Shown here: piece by piece, positions 7,653 to 18,284 of the stretch | Layout of the letters: every line of letters starts with the position of its first letter | Position numbering within the stretch: position 1 is the stretch's first letter | NCBI RefSeq assembly: GCF_003606365.2 | Contig: NZ_CP031933.2 | Location: 2,170,001 to 2,234,000 of the forward strand | Source: Companilactobacillus zhachilii | GTDB taxonomy: Bacteria; Bacillota; Bacilli; Lactobacillales; Lactobacillaceae | Direction: 5' to 3' | Length of the DNA: 64,000 nucleotides | The notes under the pieces: generated by a model | Databases searched by the model: none | The model's input: only the letters and a program-made list of their open reading frames with translations | Told to the model about the DNA's origin: nothing | Program-made: the position numbers and the translations under genes

Positions 7653-7729
7653 TTTAATTTCCTCCAGTTTCTACGTCTGTTTGACAACTCAATAAGTTTC
7701 CGGGGCTTATCGTGGGGCAAACAATACCA
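7653..7729 (-). ncRNA. Candidate L13 leader (rplM autoregulatory element)
   Basis: The 77-nt leader has an outer helix TGTTTG/CAAACA and an inner hairpin ATAAG/CTTAT closing a CCCCGGAAA loop just before the ribosome binding site. Location and two-helix layout fit the L13 leader family known from Firmicutes. No covariance search could be run. Confidence 0.5.
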
Positions 7730-7735
7730 GTTACA

Positions 7736-7764
7736 ATAATACTGTGATTTCGACTTCAAGTCAA
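7736..7764 (-). promoter_or_regulatory. rplM promoter
   Basis: On the minus strand TTGACT (7759-7764), a 17-bp spacer and TATTAT (7736-7741) form a strong sigma-A promoter beginning just downstream of the truA stop codon. Confidence 0.8.
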
Positions 7765-7778
7765 TATTTATCCACAGA

Positions 7779-8525
7779 TTATTCGTAAAAAACTTCTTTT
7801 AAATATAGCCCACTAGCAGGTGCTGTTCCACGTGCTTCTTGTCGGTCCTTCACTTCAAACAACCTCAAGAAGTCGTGTACATCCCTGCGCCCATTACCGA
7901 TCTCTAACAGAGTAGCAACTAAAATTCTAACCATATTATATAGGAAGCCATTGCCTGTAAATTCGAAAACTAATTCGTCATTGTTCTTATTATACACACA
8001 TGACGCAGAATAGATAGTCCTAACTTTATTTTCTATTACCCCACCCGAAGCAGCGAAACTTGTAAAATCGTGTTCACCTTCGAGATCTTTAATAGCTGTT
8101 TGAATTTTATCCACAGACAACGCATATGGGTAATGACCTGTGTAAAACCTTTTAAATGGGTCCGTATAATGTCCACAATCGACCCGATATTGATAAGTTT
8201 TGCGTTTGACACCGAATCGTGCATGAAAGTTTTCGTCCACGATTTCGGCAGCTTTAACTAAAACATCTAGCGGCATTAAAGAATTAATTGCTCGTAGCAT
8301 GTTCTCTGCCGGCATACTACCAGGATAATCAAAATGGATCACTTGTCCAAAAGCGTGTACCCCAGCATCGGTCCGACCAGAGCCAAACACATCAATATGT
8401 TGACCCTTAGTCATCTTACTTAATGCTTTCTCTAAAACACCTTGAACCGTTCGTAATTCATTTTGACGCTGAAAACCATGAAACTTTGTCCCATCGTATG
8501 CAATGGTCAGTTTGTATCTTGTCAT
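7779..8525 (-). CDS. truA: tRNA pseudouridine(38-40) synthase TruA
   Basis: The 248-residue enzyme has the catalytic motif [14 protein letters not shown] around residues 47-60 with the essential Asp. It isomerises uridines 38-40 in the anticodon arm of many tRNAs. It follows ecfT by 3 bp and is co-oriented with the ecf genes and rplM. Length is normal for the family. Confidence 0.97.
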   Translation of the reverse strand: MTRYKLTIAYDGTKFHGFQRQNELRTVQGVLEKALSKMTKGQHIDVFGSGRTDAGVHAFGQVIHFDYPGSMPAENMLRAINSLMPLDVLVKAAEIVDENFHARFGVKRKTYQYRVDCGHYTDPFKRFYTGHYPYALSVDKIQTAIKDLEGEHDFTSFAASGGVIENKVRTIYSASCVYNKNNDELVFEFTGNGFLYNMVRILVATLLEIGNGRRDVHDFLRLFEVKDRQEARGTAPASGLYLKEVFYE

Positions 8526-8528
8526 AAA

Positions 8529-9326
8529 TTAATAACTCCGTAAGAATAATAAAATAATTGTCACAGCAGCCATAGACAATACCATAATTGTGTCCCGTTT
8601 ATCCCAACTGAGAACTCGGTACTTACTACGGCCTTCACCATCTTTATAGCCACGTGATTCCATAGCAATTGCTAAATCATAAGCAATTGAAAAACTACTG
8701 ACAAAGAGTGGAATCAAAATTGGTACAAACGACTTAATCCGCTTGATTAATCCACCTTCACCGAAATCGACACCACGCGCACGTTGAGCATCCATGATTT
8801 TTGTAGTCTCATCCACTAATAACGGTACAAATCGCAAGGCAATCGACAACATTAAAGCAACTTGAGTCACTGGAAAATTGATTTTCTTCAATGGCTTGAG
8901 AATGCTCTCGATTGAATCGGAAATCTCGATTGGCGTCGTCGTTAATGTTAACAATGTGGAAATAAAAATAATTAACACGAACCTGATAAAAATATAACCA
9001 GCGATCACTAGCCCCTCTTTAGAAAAGGTAAAAATCCCCCAATGCCAAATCGGATGACTACTTGGTGTGAATAACAACTGCAGCGCAACTGTAAACAAAA
9101 TCAGCCAAAAGATTGGCTTCAATCCTTTCAAGAAGAACCCAAAATTGATTTTTGATAAATACACTGCAAATAAGACGAATGCTAACAAAAACGCGTATGA
9201 GACGACATTATTTGCTAAAAAGACAATCCCCACAAAATAAAACGTTAATAAGAACTTACCACGTGGATCCAGACGATAAATTATCGAATCCCCGGGCAAG
9301 TATCTCCCCAATATTATTTTATCCAT
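8529..9326 (-). CDS. ecfT: ECF transporter transmembrane component EcfT
   Basis: A 265-residue integral membrane protein with several hydrophobic segments and a cytoplasmic coupling region containing AQRARG (about residues 182-187) and a second ARG-like ESRGYKDG. These contact the ATPase subunits. EcfT with EcfA1/A2 energises uptake by interchangeable vitamin and metal S-components. It lies 3 bp after ecfA2 and 3 bp before truA. No S-component gene is adjacent, consistent with a group II shared module. Confidence 0.96.
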   Translation of the reverse strand: MDKIILGRYLPGDSIIYRLDPRGKFLLTFYFVGIVFLANNVVSYAFLLAFVLFAVYLSKINFGFFLKGLKPIFWLILFTVALQLLFTPSSHPIWHWGIFTFSKEGLVIAGYIFIRFVLIIFISTLLTLTTTPIEISDSIESILKPLKKINFPVTQVALMLSIALRFVPLLVDETTKIMDAQRARGVDFGEGGLIKRIKSFVPILIPLFVSSFSIAYDLAIAMESRGYKDGEGRSKYRVLSWDKRDTIMVLSMAAVTIILLFLRSY

Positions 9327-9329
9327 TAC

Positions 9330-10184
9330 TTAATCACCATTTAACTGTTGTTTAATCTCAGTTCCTAACTCGTTAATTGTAATCGGTAGTCGGTCAAAAT
9401 GAAAACCTTTTCTTGATAAATCTTTTGCAAATGCGGCGCTCTTAGGTAACGTCAACAAGTCATCTTGCAATAACTCTTGCTTGTTGAAAACTTCTTGTGG
9501 TATGCCCTCAGCAATTAGTTTTCCACGGTGGATAACTGCCATCTCATCAGCAAAATTAGCCACATCGTCCATATTATGCGTTATTAGGATAATCGTTTTC
9601 CCTTGCCGTTGTAAATTTTTAAAGAGTTCCATTATTTCCTTACGACCAACTGGATCTAGACCAGCGGTAGGTTCATCTAGAATAATCGTTTCCGGATCAC
9701 TAGCTAAAACACCAGCAATCGCCACCCGCCGCATCTGTCCACCTGACAAGTCGAATGGTGACTGGCTCAAGTGTGATTCATCTAATCCTACCAATTTAAT
9801 CATTTTGTGGGCAGCTTCTCTAGCTTCCGACTCACTTGCACCAAAGTTCATTGGCCCAAACATGATATCTTTTTCCACAGTTTCTTCAAATAATTGACTT
9901 TCTGGAAATTGAAAAACCATGCCAACTTGCTTACGTAGTGGTTTAAGATTCTTATTATTCGTCTCTGGTGTAATAACACGGTCCCCAACCGTAATCGTTC
10001 CCGAAGTAGGTTTCAAAAGTGCATTAATATGACGAACTAAAGTCGATTTACCACTACCAGTTTGCCCAACGATAGCAGTAAATTTCTTATCTTGAATCTT
10101 AAAAGAAACATCATCTAAACCAAGATTCACTGTTGGACTATTAGGGTCATATGCATGTGTTACATGTTCGAAAATAATTTCCAT
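9330..10184 (-). CDS. ecfA2: ECF transporter ATP-binding protein EcfA2
   Basis: 284-residue ABC ATPase with Walker A GQTGSGKS (about residues 40-47), Q-loop VFQFPESQLF, signature LSGGQMRR and Walker B IILDEPTAGLD. It powers the ECF complex with EcfA1. Its start overlaps the 3' end of ecfA1 by 25 bp, indicating coupled translation. Order ecfA1-ecfA2-ecfT after rplQ is typical of Firmicutes. Confidence 0.96.
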   Translation of the reverse strand: MEIIFEHVTHAYDPNSPTVNLGLDDVSFKIQDKKFTAIVGQTGSGKSTLVRHINALLKPTSGTITVGDRVITPETNNKNLKPLRKQVGMVFQFPESQLFEETVEKDIMFGPMNFGASESEAREAAHKMIKLVGLDESHLSQSPFDLSGGQMRRVAIAGVLASDPETIILDEPTAGLDPVGRKEIMELFKNLQRQGKTIILITHNMDDVANFADEMAVIHRGKLIAEGIPQEVFNKQELLQDDLLTLPKSAAFAKDLSRKGFHFDRLPITINELGTEIKQQLNGD

Positions 10185-10993
10185 AATTGTTCCTTTAGCT
10201 CCTCTTCATTTAGATACCCTTTAGGGAGTTTAACTGTATCCCTTAGTGTTGAGACCAATTCACTAGTAAAAGGCTCCTCAAGGCCAAATTTTTCCAAATC
10301 AGACCCCAAATTGTATATATCTTCCGGTTTCCCATCTCTAACAATTTGACCATCATTCAAAACGACGATTCGTTGTGACAATTCGGTCTCCTCAATATCG
10401 TGAGTAATCGAAATAATAGTCAAGTCTTGTTGACTCCGTAATTGCTTAACCAAATTCAAAACAGTCCGACGTCCATCAGGGTCCAACATACTAGTCGATT
10501 CATCCATAATCACAATCTGTGGTTTAGTTGCTAAAACACCAGCAATCGCCACCCGTTGCTTTTGACCACCAGACAATGATTGCGGATCACGCTTTTTAAA
10601 ATCAGACATCTTAACTAAAGCTAAAGCCTCATCGATTGCTTTAACCATCTCTTCACGTGGCATACCTTGATTCTCTAAACCAAAAGCCACATCATCTTCG
10701 ACCGTAGCTCCAACAAATTGATGATCAGGATTTTGAAAGATAATACCAATTTTAGTCCGAGCGTCCCAAATACTCTTTTCATCAATAATTTGACCATCAA
10801 TTTCAATAGTTCCCGAATCCGCCTCGATAAGACCATCAATCAATTTTGTCAGTGTCGATTTTCCACTACCATTTTTACCAACAATTGATAACCACTCATT
10901 CTTATAAATATCGAGTGAGAGATTCTTAATAGCCGAACGCTTAGCTTCTGGATATGTATAATTTAAGTCTTTAATAGAAATGATTTTTTCCAA
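10160..10993 (-). CDS. ecfA1: ECF transporter ATP-binding protein EcfA1
   Basis: 277-residue ABC ATPase with Walker A GKNGSGKS (about residues 38-45), Q-loop FQNPDHQFVGATVEDDVAFG, signature LSGGQKQR and Walker B IVIMDEST. It pairs with EcfA2. It begins after a 519-bp spacer from rplQ that holds the L17 downstream element and copies of the structured repeat, so it probably has its own promoter; I could not single one out. Confidence 0.96.
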   Translation of the reverse strand: MEKIISIKDLNYTYPEAKRSAIKNLSLDIYKNEWLSIVGKNGSGKSTLTKLIDGLIEADSGTIEIDGQIIDEKSIWDARTKIGIIFQNPDHQFVGATVEDDVAFGLENQGMPREEMVKAIDEALALVKMSDFKKRDPQSLSGGQKQRVAIAGVLATKPQIVIMDESTSMLDPDGRRTVLNLVKQLRSQQDLTIISITHDIEETELSQRIVVLNDGQIVRDGKPEDIYNLGSDLEKFGLEEPFTSELVSTLRDTVKLPKGYLNEEELKEQLWKLFSNM

Positions 10994-11037
10994 AAGTTAT
11001 CTCCCCTAATGTAACGTGTTTTATTTAAATATTCTGT

Positions 11038-11081
11038 TTCCAGAGTGGAGAAATATCAACTAGCTAGTTTTGATTCAAAAG
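11038..11081 (-). repeat. Structured repeat, deletion remnant R0
   Basis: TTCCAGAGTGGAGAAA matches the right arm of copy R8 (53554-53719), and CTAGCTAGTTTTGATTCAAA matches the opposite end and start of the tail of full copies. The whole interior is missing. It lies in the ecfA1 upstream spacer next to full copy R1. Confidence 0.55.
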
Positions 11082-11157
11082 ATAAATCCAATTAAAGAAA
11101 TTGAACCATTAACAGTAAGTATATATTCTCAATAAAACAATTCAAAGAAATTAATAC

Positions 11158-11333
11158 ACTAGCCTCCGGGTATGAGAAATTTAGGCCGCCGTGAAAGTGG
11201 CGTTAGCACTTTAGTGCTTACACCACGGACGACTTTTGAGACTTGCGGTTTATGCAAGGCTCAAAATCGAGACCTGAGACCTTGGCTCAGGTCGGTCCCA
11301 TGGCGGCCTAAATTTCTCATACTCGGAGGCGGC
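11158..11333 (+). repeat. Structured repeat, full copy R1
   Basis: A 176-bp copy running from ACTAGCC to GGAGGCGGC. The closing stem TATGAGAAATTTAGGC pairs perfectly with the other arm, and the three internal hairpins are P2 AGCAC/GTGCT inside GTGG/CCAC, P3 TTTTGAG/CTCAAAA and P4 GACCTGAG/CTCAGGTC with loop ACCTTG. It lies between rplQ and ecfA1. Orientation is defined by reading GTGGCGTTAGCAC before CGGTCC. Confidence 0.9.
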
Positions 11334-11373
11334 ATCCAAAACACGTTTTAAATATATAATAACAAAATTTGGG

Positions 11374-11485
11374 TAAAAAAAAATCATTCGATAAATTAGT
11401 GTCCCTTTTTACAGAGATCTCAGAGATAGACTTAGTCGTAAACGACCATCATCTTAACACTCACTAATTCATCAGAATGACTGAT
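11374..11485 (-). ncRNA. L17 downstream element / rplQ terminator structure
   Basis: Just after the rplQ stop, an imperfect outer stem pairs AATTAGTG and flanking bases (11462-11479) with CACTAATT and flanking bases (11385-11401), enclosing a GGTCGT/ACGACT hairpin and a second structured part, then runs into eight or nine T residues. An RNA of this position in lactic acid bacteria and Listeria is described as the L17 downstream element; I assign it by position and fold. It probably also terminates the alpha operon. Confidence 0.65.
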
Positions 11486-11512
11486 TTTTTAAATATTAAT
11501 AAACAATTACTA

Positions 11513-11893
11513 TTAAACTAATTCAATAATAACCATTGGAGCAGCATCTCCACGACGTGGAGTTGTCTTCAAAATACGTGTGTATCCACCATTACGTTCT
11601 TTGTAACGAGGTGCGATGTCACTGAAAAGTTTTTGAAGAGCTGATTGAACAACAACTGCGTCATCATCTTCTGTAATGTTAGCAACTTCGTTTCTAACAT
11701 AAGCAGCAGCTTGGCGACGAGCATGCAAATCTCCGCGTTTACCTAAGGTTATCATTTTTTCTGTTGTACGACTGATTTCTTTAGCGCGAGTTTCAGTTGT
11801 AACAATGTGTTCATTAATGATTAAATCAGTAGTTAAATCGCGTAACATTGCTTTTCTTTGTGAACTGTTACGTCCTAATTTGCGGTAGCCCAT
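11513..11893 (-). CDS. rplQ: Ribosomal protein bL17
   Basis: 126 residues beginning [20 protein letters not shown], the standard short bacterial L17, which lies near the peptide exit tunnel of 50S. It follows rpoA by 30 bp and is last gene of the alpha operon; the structured downstream element follows. Confidence 0.98.
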   Translation of the reverse strand: MGYRKLGRNSSQRKAMLRDLTTDLIINEHIVTTETRAKEISRTTEKMITLGKRGDLHARRQAAAYVRNEVANITEDDDAVVVQSALQKLFSDIAPRYKERNGGYTRILKTTPRRGDAAPMVIIELV

Positions 11894-11923
11894 GTCTATA
11901 CCTCCTGTTTGAATTTGATATTA

Positions 11924-12862
11924 TTAGTCTTCTTGCTTCAATGATAATCCAAGATCAGCAAGCTTTTCTTTAACCTCAACAAGTGACTTGCGTCCTAAGT
12001 TACGAACACGCATCATATCTGCTTCGGATTTTTCAGTAAGCTCTTGCACAGTATTAATACCGGCACGCTTCAAACAATTATATGAACGAACTGATAAATC
12101 AAGTTCTTCAATAGTCATTTCAAGTTTCTTTTCTTTTTGAGTTTCCTCTTTTTCGATCATCATATCAGCACTCTTAGCTTCTTCAGTAAGGTTTACAAAA
12201 CTGTTTAGATGTTCTGTAAGAATCTTAGCTGACAAACTAATAGCTTCGCGTGGTCCAATTGAACCATTTGTCCAGATATCGATTGTTAATTTGTCGAAGT
12301 CGTTTCTCTTACCCACACGAGTGTTTTCAACTTGATAGTTAACTTTTTCTACAGGTGTAAAAATTGAGTCAACTGGAAGAACACCAATAGGTGTTTCGTC
12401 CGTCTTATTTTGTTCTGCAGGAGTATATCCACGACCATTTTTAATTGTCATTTGCATGTGGAAGTGTCCACCCTCGGCAACAGTACAAATAAATTGTTCT
12501 GGATCGAGGATTTCCAAGTCATCATCAGCTTTGATGTCATTTGCTGTAACAGTAGCAGGACCAACAATGTCGATTTCTGCCTTTAAGCTGTCTTCAGCAT
12601 AAGACTTAAGCTTTAATTTCTTCACGTTAAGCACGATTTGTGTAACGTCTTCGATTACGCCATCAATAGCTGAGAATTCATGCAATACACCATCTATTTG
12701 AATATCAGATACCGCAGTACCAGGCAATGATGCTAACAAGACTCTACGTAATGAATTACCTAAAGTTGTACCATAGCCTCTTTCAAGCGGTTCGATAATA
12801 TATTTACCATAGCTACTACTTTCTTCAACAGAAGTAATAGATGGCTTTTCAAATTCGATCAT
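11924..12862 (-). CDS. rpoA: RNA polymerase alpha subunit
   Basis: 312 residues with the dimerising N-terminal domain (about 1-228, including [13 protein letters not shown]) and the C-terminal domain (about 245-305, [17 protein letters not shown] and [15 protein letters not shown]) that contacts UP elements and activators. Normal length for Firmicutes. It follows rpsK by 63 bp in the alpha operon. Confidence 0.98.
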   Translation of the reverse strand: MIEFEKPSITSVEESSSYGKYIIEPLERGYGTTLGNSLRRVLLASLPGTAVSDIQIDGVLHEFSAIDGVIEDVTQIVLNVKKLKLKSYAEDSLKAEIDIVGPATVTANDIKADDDLEILDPEQFICTVAEGGHFHMQMTIKNGRGYTPAEQNKTDETPIGVLPVDSIFTPVEKVNYQVENTRVGKRNDFDKLTIDIWTNGSIGPREAISLSAKILTEHLNSFVNLTEEAKSADMMIEKEETQKEKKLEMTIEELDLSVRSYNCLKRAGINTVQELTEKSEADMMRVRNLGRKSLVEVKEKLADLGLSLKQED

Positions 12863-12925
12863 TCGGTTAGTTCCCCTTTCAAAACGAAATGTGTGTAGCG
12901 TAGTTCATATGGGTATACAACCATT

Positions 12926-13312
12926 CTATACACGACGACGCTTTGGAGGACGAGAACCATTATGAGGAACTGGTGTAACATCACGAATAGCAGTAATTTC
13001 CAAACCAGTAGCTTGTAATGAACGGATTGCAGCTTCACGACCTGAACCAGGACCCTTAACAGCTACTTCGACTGTTTTCATACCATGTTCCATTGATTCT
13101 TTAGCAGCTGCTTCTCCAGCCATTTGTGCGGCAAATGGTGTTGATTTACGACTACCCTTGAATCCTAGTGCACCAGCTGATGACCATGAAACGGCATTAC
13201 CGTTAACATCAGTGATCATAACAAGTGTATTGTTGAATGTGGAGTGGATATGTGCAACACCAGATTCAATATGCTTCTTAGTACGGCGCTTACGACCTTT
13301 ACTTTGTGCCAT
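12926..13312 (-). CDS. rpsK: Ribosomal protein uS11
   Basis: 128 residues with the diagnostic [20 protein letters not shown] and C-terminal [12 protein letters not shown]. It forms part of the 30S platform near the mRNA exit. It lies 21 bp after rpsM. Confidence 0.98.
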   Translation of the reverse strand: MAQSKGRKRRTKKHIESGVAHIHSTFNNTLVMITDVNGNAVSWSSAGALGFKGSRKSTPFAAQMAGEAAAKESMEHGMKTVEVAVKGPGSGREAAIRSLQATGLEITAIRDVTPVPHNGSRPPKRRRV

Positions 13313-13333
13313 GATTAACCTCCTATCTTATAA

Positions 13334-13699
13334 TTACTTCTTCTTACCGGCAATGGTAATCTTCTTACCCTTACGAGTTCTTGCGTTATTCTTTGTGTTT
13401 TGTCCACGAACTGGCAAACCACGACGATGTCTCATACCACGATATGAGCCAATTTCTTGTAGTCTCTTGATGTTCATGCTTACTTCACGACGTAAGTCAC
13501 CTTCGACACGCACTTTATCAACTTCTGCACGAATTTTATCTTCTTGATCAGGAGTTAAGTCTCTTGTACGAACGTCTTCAGATACGCCTGCATCTTTAAG
13601 CACTTTTTGAGCTGTTGTTTCGCCAATACCAAAAATGTATGTTAGAGCGATAACAATTCTCTTATCACGAGGTAAATCTACACCTGCTATACGAGCCAT
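13334..13699 (-). CDS. rpsM: Ribosomal protein uS13
   Basis: 121 residues; [20 protein letters not shown] at the N-terminus and the basic tail [15 protein letters not shown] that contacts the P-site tRNA. It is in the 30S head and bridges to 50S. It follows rpmJ by 23 bp. Confidence 0.98.
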   Translation of the reverse strand: MARIAGVDLPRDKRIVIALTYIFGIGETTAQKVLKDAGVSEDVRTRDLTPDQEDKIRAEVDKVRVEGDLRREVSMNIKRLQEIGSYRGMRHRRGLPVRGQNTKNNARTRKGKKITIAGKKK

Positions 13700-13722
13700 T
13701 AATCACTGCACCTCCTATTTTA

Positions 13723-13839
13723 TTATCCTTGTCTTTGTTTGTGCTTTGGATCTGCAGAGCAAATAACCATGACGCGACCGCGTCTCTTAATTACTTTACA
13801 GTGTTCGCACATAGGTTTAACGGATGGTCTTACTTTCAT
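13723..13839 (-). CDS. rpmJ: Ribosomal protein bL36, zinc-binding form
   Basis: An ATG at 13839 opens 38 codons: [20 protein letters not shown], continuing with [18 protein letters not shown]. Cys11, Cys14, Cys27 and His33 form the zinc site of the C+ type. It lies in its conserved place between infA and rpsM, 32 bp after infA. It is the smallest 50S protein. Confidence 0.97.
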   Translation of the reverse strand: MKVRPSVKPMCEHCKVIKRRGRVMVICSADPKHKQRQG

Positions 13840-13871
13840 ATTGTGGAACCTCCATTCCATTAAAAAACTTA

Positions 13872-14090
13872 TTATCTATATCTATATGTAATTCTTCCCT
13901 TGGTTAAATCATAAGGGGATAATTCCACGGTAACCTTGTCACCGGGTAAAATTCTAATGTAGTGCATACGGATTTTACCTGATACATGGGCTAGTACTGT
14001 AGCTCCATTTTCAAGCTTTACCTTAAACATCGCATTAGGCAATGTTTCTGAAATTGTACCTTCTACTTCAATGACATCTTCTTTTGCCAA
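13872..14090 (-). CDS. infA: Translation initiation factor IF-1
   Basis: 72 residues forming a single S1-like OB fold: [20 protein letters not shown], then [20 protein letters not shown] and [13 protein letters not shown]-1 occupies the A site of 30S during initiation. It lies between adk and rpmJ; the 95-bp gap after adk is the largest within the spc/alpha part of the block. Confidence 0.98.
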   Translation of the reverse strand: MAKEDVIEVEGTISETLPNAMFKVKLENGATVLAHVSGKIRMHYIRILPGDKVTVELSPYDLTKGRITYRYR

Positions 14091-14185
14091 AGATATTAAC
14101 CTCCATACGGGATGAAATTATTCTGCATATACTGGCGAATTATACAATAATTTTCCGTACATGTAAACATTCAAAGCAAAAAGTC

Positions 14186-14839
14186 TTACAAGTTTTGTAA
14201 AACTTTCTTAACTTCGTTATAAACTTCATCTATTTCTTGTTCACCATTGATCTTGTGTAACAAGTTCAACTTGTCATAAAAATCAATTAATGGTGTATTC
14301 ATTTCAATATTAACTTTCAATCTATTCTTAACAGTTTCAGGCTTGTCATCCTCACGTTGATAGAAGTCATGGCCGCCACAGACGTCACATGTACCTTCAA
14401 CCTTTGTAGGATTATAGATCTTATGATATGTTGCTCCACAATTAGAACAAATATATCTTCCAGATAAGCGATCAACTAGTGTTTCAGGCTTTACATCGAT
14501 ATAGATGACAGCATCTATCGGTTTGTTTACATTCTTTGCAATTGTCTGTAAAGCATTAGCCTGTTCAAGAGTTCTCGGAAATCCATCTAACATATATCCG
14601 TCTTTTTGAACATCATCTTCAGCTAAGCGTTCTTCGACGATAGCTTCGGTAACATCATCCGGAACAAGTTCACCTTTATCGATGAACCCTTTAGCCTTAA
14701 GACCAACTTCTGTCTTGTTAGCCATGGCTGCTCTAAACATGTCACCAGTTGAAATATGAACAACTTTAAAATCTTCAACAATCTTTTCTGCTTGAGTACC
14801 TTTACCTGCACCAGGCAATCCCATCAATACAATATTCAT
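14186..14839 (-). CDS. adk: Adenylate kinase, zinc-type
   Basis: The best start is ATG 14839, eight bases after GGAG; an in-frame GTG two codons earlier sits only 2 bp from that site. The 217-residue enzyme interconverts ATP+AMP and 2 ADP. P-loop [11 protein letters not shown] is at about residues 7-17, and the LID has four zinc-binding cysteines (CSNC ... CDVC, about 129-153), the Gram-positive type. It follows secY by 14 bp. Confidence 0.97.
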   Translation of the reverse strand: MNIVLMGLPGAGKGTQAEKIVEDFKVVHISTGDMFRAAMANKTEVGLKAKGFIDKGELVPDDVTEAIVEERLAEDDVQKDGYMLDGFPRTLEQANALQTIAKNVNKPIDAVIYIDVKPETLVDRLSGRYICSNCGATYHKIYNPTKVEGTCDVCGGHDFYQREDDKPETVKNRLKVNIEMNTPLIDFYDKLNLLHKINGEQEIDEVYNEVKKVLQNL

Positions 14840-14853
14840 TGTCACATCTCCAA

Positions 14854-16149
14854 TTATCTAATAAATCCAACGTATTCACGTTTCATCAAAAGACCACGTA
14901 ATTGACGATCCATTTCCAAAGCAACACCAACGATGATCAATAAACTCGTACCACCTAATCCAATAGATTGAGGTAAATTGAACAAGTTAGCTGCCAACAA
15001 TGGAAGCAATGAAACTAGACCTAGGAACGCAGCTCCGACGGTTGATAGTTTCATCAATACACCTGACATGAACTTGATTGTTTCATTACCAGGCCAAACG
15101 CCAGGGATATAAGCCCCTTGCTTTTGTAGGTTTTCTGCAAGCTTTTCAGGATTTACTTGAACAAATGCATAGAAGAATGTAAATAACACAATCAACAATG
15201 TATAAATAATAGAACCTGTTGTAGTTTGCATACTGAATATTTCTGTTAATACTTGATACCATTGATCTTCACTGTGATTTGCTTGGAATGCCATCAAAAT
15301 TGTTTGAGGCGTTACAATAAATGAACTAGCGAAAATAACAGGAATAACACCAGCAACGTTAACCTTCAATGGTAGAAAACTTTCACTACCGCTACCAGCA
15401 GCACGTCTTGTGTATTGAATAGGAATTCTTCTATTTGCTTGTTGAACAAATGTAACAAATTGAACAACAATCAAAATGATGACCACAAGGCCAACAAGGA
15501 ATCCAATATTCTTAGCAAGATCAGCGGAACTAGCATTTGTAATATAATCACGGTAAATTTGTTGAATTCCATTAGGGAATCTAGCAATAATACCAGCGAA
15601 GATAATTACGGAAACTCCATTACCCAAACCTTTATCAGTAATCTGCTCACCAATCCAAGTAAGAAGCATCGTACCACCTGTTAAGATGATACCGATAGTT
15701 ATGAAAGCTCTCATATTAGGAGATTTAACTAATCCTAAACCACTTAATTGGTTAAAACCGGCAGTAATACCGATTGACTGAACAAAACCTAAAACAATCG
15801 TCAAATATCTCGTTACTTGATTTAACTTTCTACGACCAACTTCACCTTGTTTACTCCACTCAACAAATTTAGGAACAATGTCCATTTGCAAAAGTTGAAC
15901 AACAATTTGGGCCGTGATGAATGGCGAAACACCCATTGAGAAAATAGAGTAGTTTGAAAGACCACCACCGGTTACAGTATCCAATAGGGGAACTAATCCG
16001 GTAGAACCAACTTTATCCATCGCCGCGGCATTAACACCGGGAACGGTAATTTGAGATCCCAAACGATATATAACAAGTAACATCAAGGTAAACAGAATCT
16101 TCTTACGAATTTCCTTTACCTTTAGAGCATCTCTGATAGTTCTAAGCAT
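14854..16149 (-). CDS. secY: Protein translocase subunit SecY
   Basis: 431 residues with ten hydrophobic helices, starting [20 protein letters not shown]. It forms the protein-conducting channel with SecE and SecG. Features include PGVNAAAMD and the cytoplasmic loop [12 protein letters not shown]. It overlaps rplO by 1 bp and precedes adk, the standard spc-operon order. Confidence 0.98.
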   Translation of the reverse strand: MLRTIRDALKVKEIRKKILFTLMLLVIYRLGSQITVPGVNAAAMDKVGSTGLVPLLDTVTGGGLSNYSIFSMGVSPFITAQIVVQLLQMDIVPKFVEWSKQGEVGRRKLNQVTRYLTIVLGFVQSIGITAGFNQLSGLGLVKSPNMRAFITIGIILTGGTMLLTWIGEQITDKGLGNGVSVIIFAGIIARFPNGIQQIYRDYITNASSADLAKNIGFLVGLVVIILIVVQFVTFVQQANRRIPIQYTRRAAGSGSESFLPLKVNVAGVIPVIFASSFIVTPQTILMAFQANHSEDQWYQVLTEIFSMQTTTGSIIYTLLIVLFTFFYAFVQVNPEKLAENLQKQGAYIPGVWPGNETIKFMSGVLMKLSTVGAAFLGLVSLLPLLAANLFNLPQSIGLGGTSLLIIVGVALEMDRQLRGLLMKREYVGFIR

Positions 16150-16589
16150 TAGATCACCTCTACAGTGCCACCAGCGGCTTCAATTGCTTTAGTAGCTGCG
16201 GCTGAACTCTTAGCAACTTTAACAGTTAACTTAGCACTAACCTCACCGTTAGCAAGCAACTTAACACCATTATATTGTTTCTTAATGATTCCGGCTTCTT
16301 TTAATGTTTCTGCATTAACTTCAGCACCATCATTAAACTTACTTAAATCACTTAGGTTTACAATAGCATATTCCTTGCGGTTGATGTTATTGAATCCACG
16401 TTTTGGCATACGACGGAACAAAGGCATTTGTCCACCTTCAAAACCGATACGTGTCTTACCACCTGATCTAGCCAATTGACCTTTTTGACCACGACCAGCA
16501 GTTTTACCTGTACCACTTGAAGTACCACGACCTAGACGCTTTCTTGAGTGTCTTGAGCCTGCACTTGGCTTAAGTTCGTTTAGTTCCAT
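16149..16589 (-). CDS. rplO: Ribosomal protein uL15
   Basis: 146 residues with the glycine-rich start [20 protein letters not shown] and [19 protein letters not shown]15 is a 50S assembly protein. Its stop overlaps the secY start by one base, so the two are coupled. Confidence 0.98.
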   Translation of the reverse strand: MELNELKPSAGSRHSRKRLGRGTSSGTGKTAGRGQKGQLARSGGKTRIGFEGGQMPLFRRMPKRGFNNINRKEYAIVNLSDLSKFNDGAEVNAETLKEAGIIKKQYNGVKLLANGEVSAKLTVKVAKSSAAATKAIEAAGGTVEVI

Positions 16590-16619
16590 TATTGCACCTC
16601 CTAATCTCTTATAAATTTA

Positions 16620-16805
16620 TTAATCTTTAACTTCTTCAACGCTTACTAAGTGAGCGATTTTACGTACAGCACCACGAATTGCAGCATCATCCGGCTTAAC
16701 AACAGAACTTGAAACTCTTGCGAGTCCTAGTTCCTTAACTGTTTTACGTTGAGCAGGAAGGCGGTGAGCTGCACTTCTAATTAGAGTAATTTTAAGTTTA
16801 GCCAT
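16620..16805 (-). CDS. rpmD: Ribosomal protein uL30
   Basis: 61 residues, [20 protein letters not shown] at the start, the typical short bacterial L30. It lies 17 bp after rpsE and 30 bp before rplO. Confidence 0.97.
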   Translation of the reverse strand: MAKLKITLIRSAAHRLPAQRKTVKELGLARVSSSVVKPDDAAIRGAVRKIAHLVSVEEVKD

Positions 16806-16822
16806 TATTACACACCTTTCTT

Positions 16823-17323
16823 CTAGTTAAGCAATTCTTGGGCTGAGATTCCGCGCATTTCAGAAACGCTTTCGGCAGTCTTAAGTTGTTTTAATCCTTC
16901 GATTGTTGCACGAATTACGTTAATTGGAGTGTTTCTTCCAAGTGACTTACTTGTAACATCACCAACACCTGATAATTCGATGACGGCACGAACGGCACCA
17001 CCAGCAGCAATACCAGAACCTTCTTCAGCAGGCTTCAACATGATTCTACCAGCACCGTAAGTACCGATAACTTCATGAGGAATTGTTGAACCAACCATAG
17101 GAACACTAATAAGGTTCTTCTTAGCATCTTCAACAGCTTTACGAATAGCTTCAGGAACTTCTTGAGCTTTACCAGTACCGAAACCTACGTGACCATTCTT
17201 GTCACCAACGATTACGATAGCAGCAAAACGTAGACGGCGTCCACCTTTAACAACCTTAGTAACACGGTTGATTGAGACAACGCGATCTTCTAATTCTAAT
17301 TGAGATGGATCGATATATGTCAT
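16823..17323 (-). CDS. rpsE: Ribosomal protein uS5
   Basis: 166 residues with the double-stranded-RNA-binding-like N-terminal domain ([20 protein letters not shown]) and C-terminal domain ([17 protein letters not shown]). S5 is a 30S protein important for decoding accuracy. It is 18 bp after rplR. Confidence 0.98.
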   Translation of the reverse strand: MTYIDPSQLELEDRVVSINRVTKVVKGGRRLRFAAIVIVGDKNGHVGFGTGKAQEVPEAIRKAVEDAKKNLISVPMVGSTIPHEVIGTYGAGRIMLKPAEEGSGIAAGGAVRAVIELSGVGDVTSKSLGRNTPINVIRATIEGLKQLKTAESVSEMRGISAQELLN

Positions 17324-17341
17324 AAATTTGGTTTCCTCCTT

Positions 17342-17698
17342 CTAGAATTTTAGCCCATTTTCACGAGCTGCTTCAGCAAGACTTTGAACACGTCCGTGGT
17401 ATAAGTAACCACCACGATCAAAGATTACATTGCTAATTTTAGCTTCTTGTGCTCTTTGTGCAACCAATGCACCAACAGCTTCAGCTTGTTCAACTTTTGA
17501 ACCGTCTTTAATTTCTTTATCAAGAGTTGAGGCACTTGCTAGCGTTACACCCTTTACGTCATCAATAATTTGAGCGTAAATGTTTTTATTCGAACGGAAT
17601 ACGTTTAAGCGTGGGCGCTCAGCAGTACCAGAGATTTTGGCACGGATACGTCTTTGACGCTTTTGACGTGCTTTGTTTTTGTCTGGTTTGTTAATCAC
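17342..17698 (-). CDS. rplR: Ribosomal protein uL18
   Basis: The likely start is GTG 17698, six bases after GAGGTG; a GTG inside that ribosome binding site opens a frame three codons longer but cannot be used with it. The resulting 118-residue protein (starting with the equivalent of [12 protein letters not shown]) matches the family. It binds 5S rRNA with L5. It follows rplF by 25 bp. Confidence 0.97.
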   Translation of the reverse strand: MINKPDKNKARQKRQRRIRAKISGTAERPRLNVFRSNKNIYAQIIDDVKGVTLASASTLDKEIKDGSKVEQAEAVGALVAQRAQEAKISNVIFDRGGYLYHGRVQSLAEAARENGLKF

Positions 17699-17723
17699 AA
17701 TTTTCACCTCATAGATTTATTTA

Positions 17724-18254
17724 CTATTTACCAGTTTTACCTTCTTTACGACGTACATATTCGCCAACATAACGAATACCTTTACCTTTATAAGGTTCTG
17801 GAGAACGTACATCGCGGATTTCAGCAGCAAATTGACCAACCTTTTGCTTTGAAATACCTAGAATGTTGATTTCTGTGTTTGAAGGAGATTCGATCTTGAT
17901 ACCTTTTGGTGCATCCATAACAACTGGATGTGAGTAACCAACTGAAAGTGTTAGTGTGTCACCTTTAACTTGTGCACGGTAACCAACACCTCGTAGTTCA
18001 AGTTTCTTTTCGTAACCTTCTGTAACACCAATAATCATGTTGTTAAGGTTTGAACGCATTGTTCCGTGAAGAGCTTTATCATTTTCACTTTCACGTGTGA
18101 ACTTAGCTTCGTTACCTTCGATAGTCAACTTGATTTTTGGACTGAATTCTCTTGTTAATTCACCCTTAGGGCCTTTAACAGTGATGTTTTCATCTTTTTG
18201 AGTAACTGTAACTCCTGCAGGAATTTCAATTACTTTATAACCGATACGACTCAA
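17724..18254 (-). CDS. rplF: Ribosomal protein uL6
   Basis: 176 residues with two similar domains and the signature [14 protein letters not shown] (about 154-167). L6 lies near the factor-binding site of 50S. The start is TTG 18254 with GGAGG upstream. It follows rpsH by 30 bp. Confidence 0.98.
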   Translation of the reverse strand: MSRIGYKVIEIPAGVTVTQKDENITVKGPKGELTREFSPKIKLTIEGNEAKFTRESENDKALHGTMRSNLNNMIIGVTEGYEKKLELRGVGYRAQVKGDTLTLSVGYSHPVVMDAPKGIKIESPSNTEINILGISKQKVGQFAAEIRDVRSPEPYKGKGIRYVGEYVRRKEGKTGK

Positions 18255-18284
18255 ATTAGTGCACCTCCTTACTTTTTAAGTATA

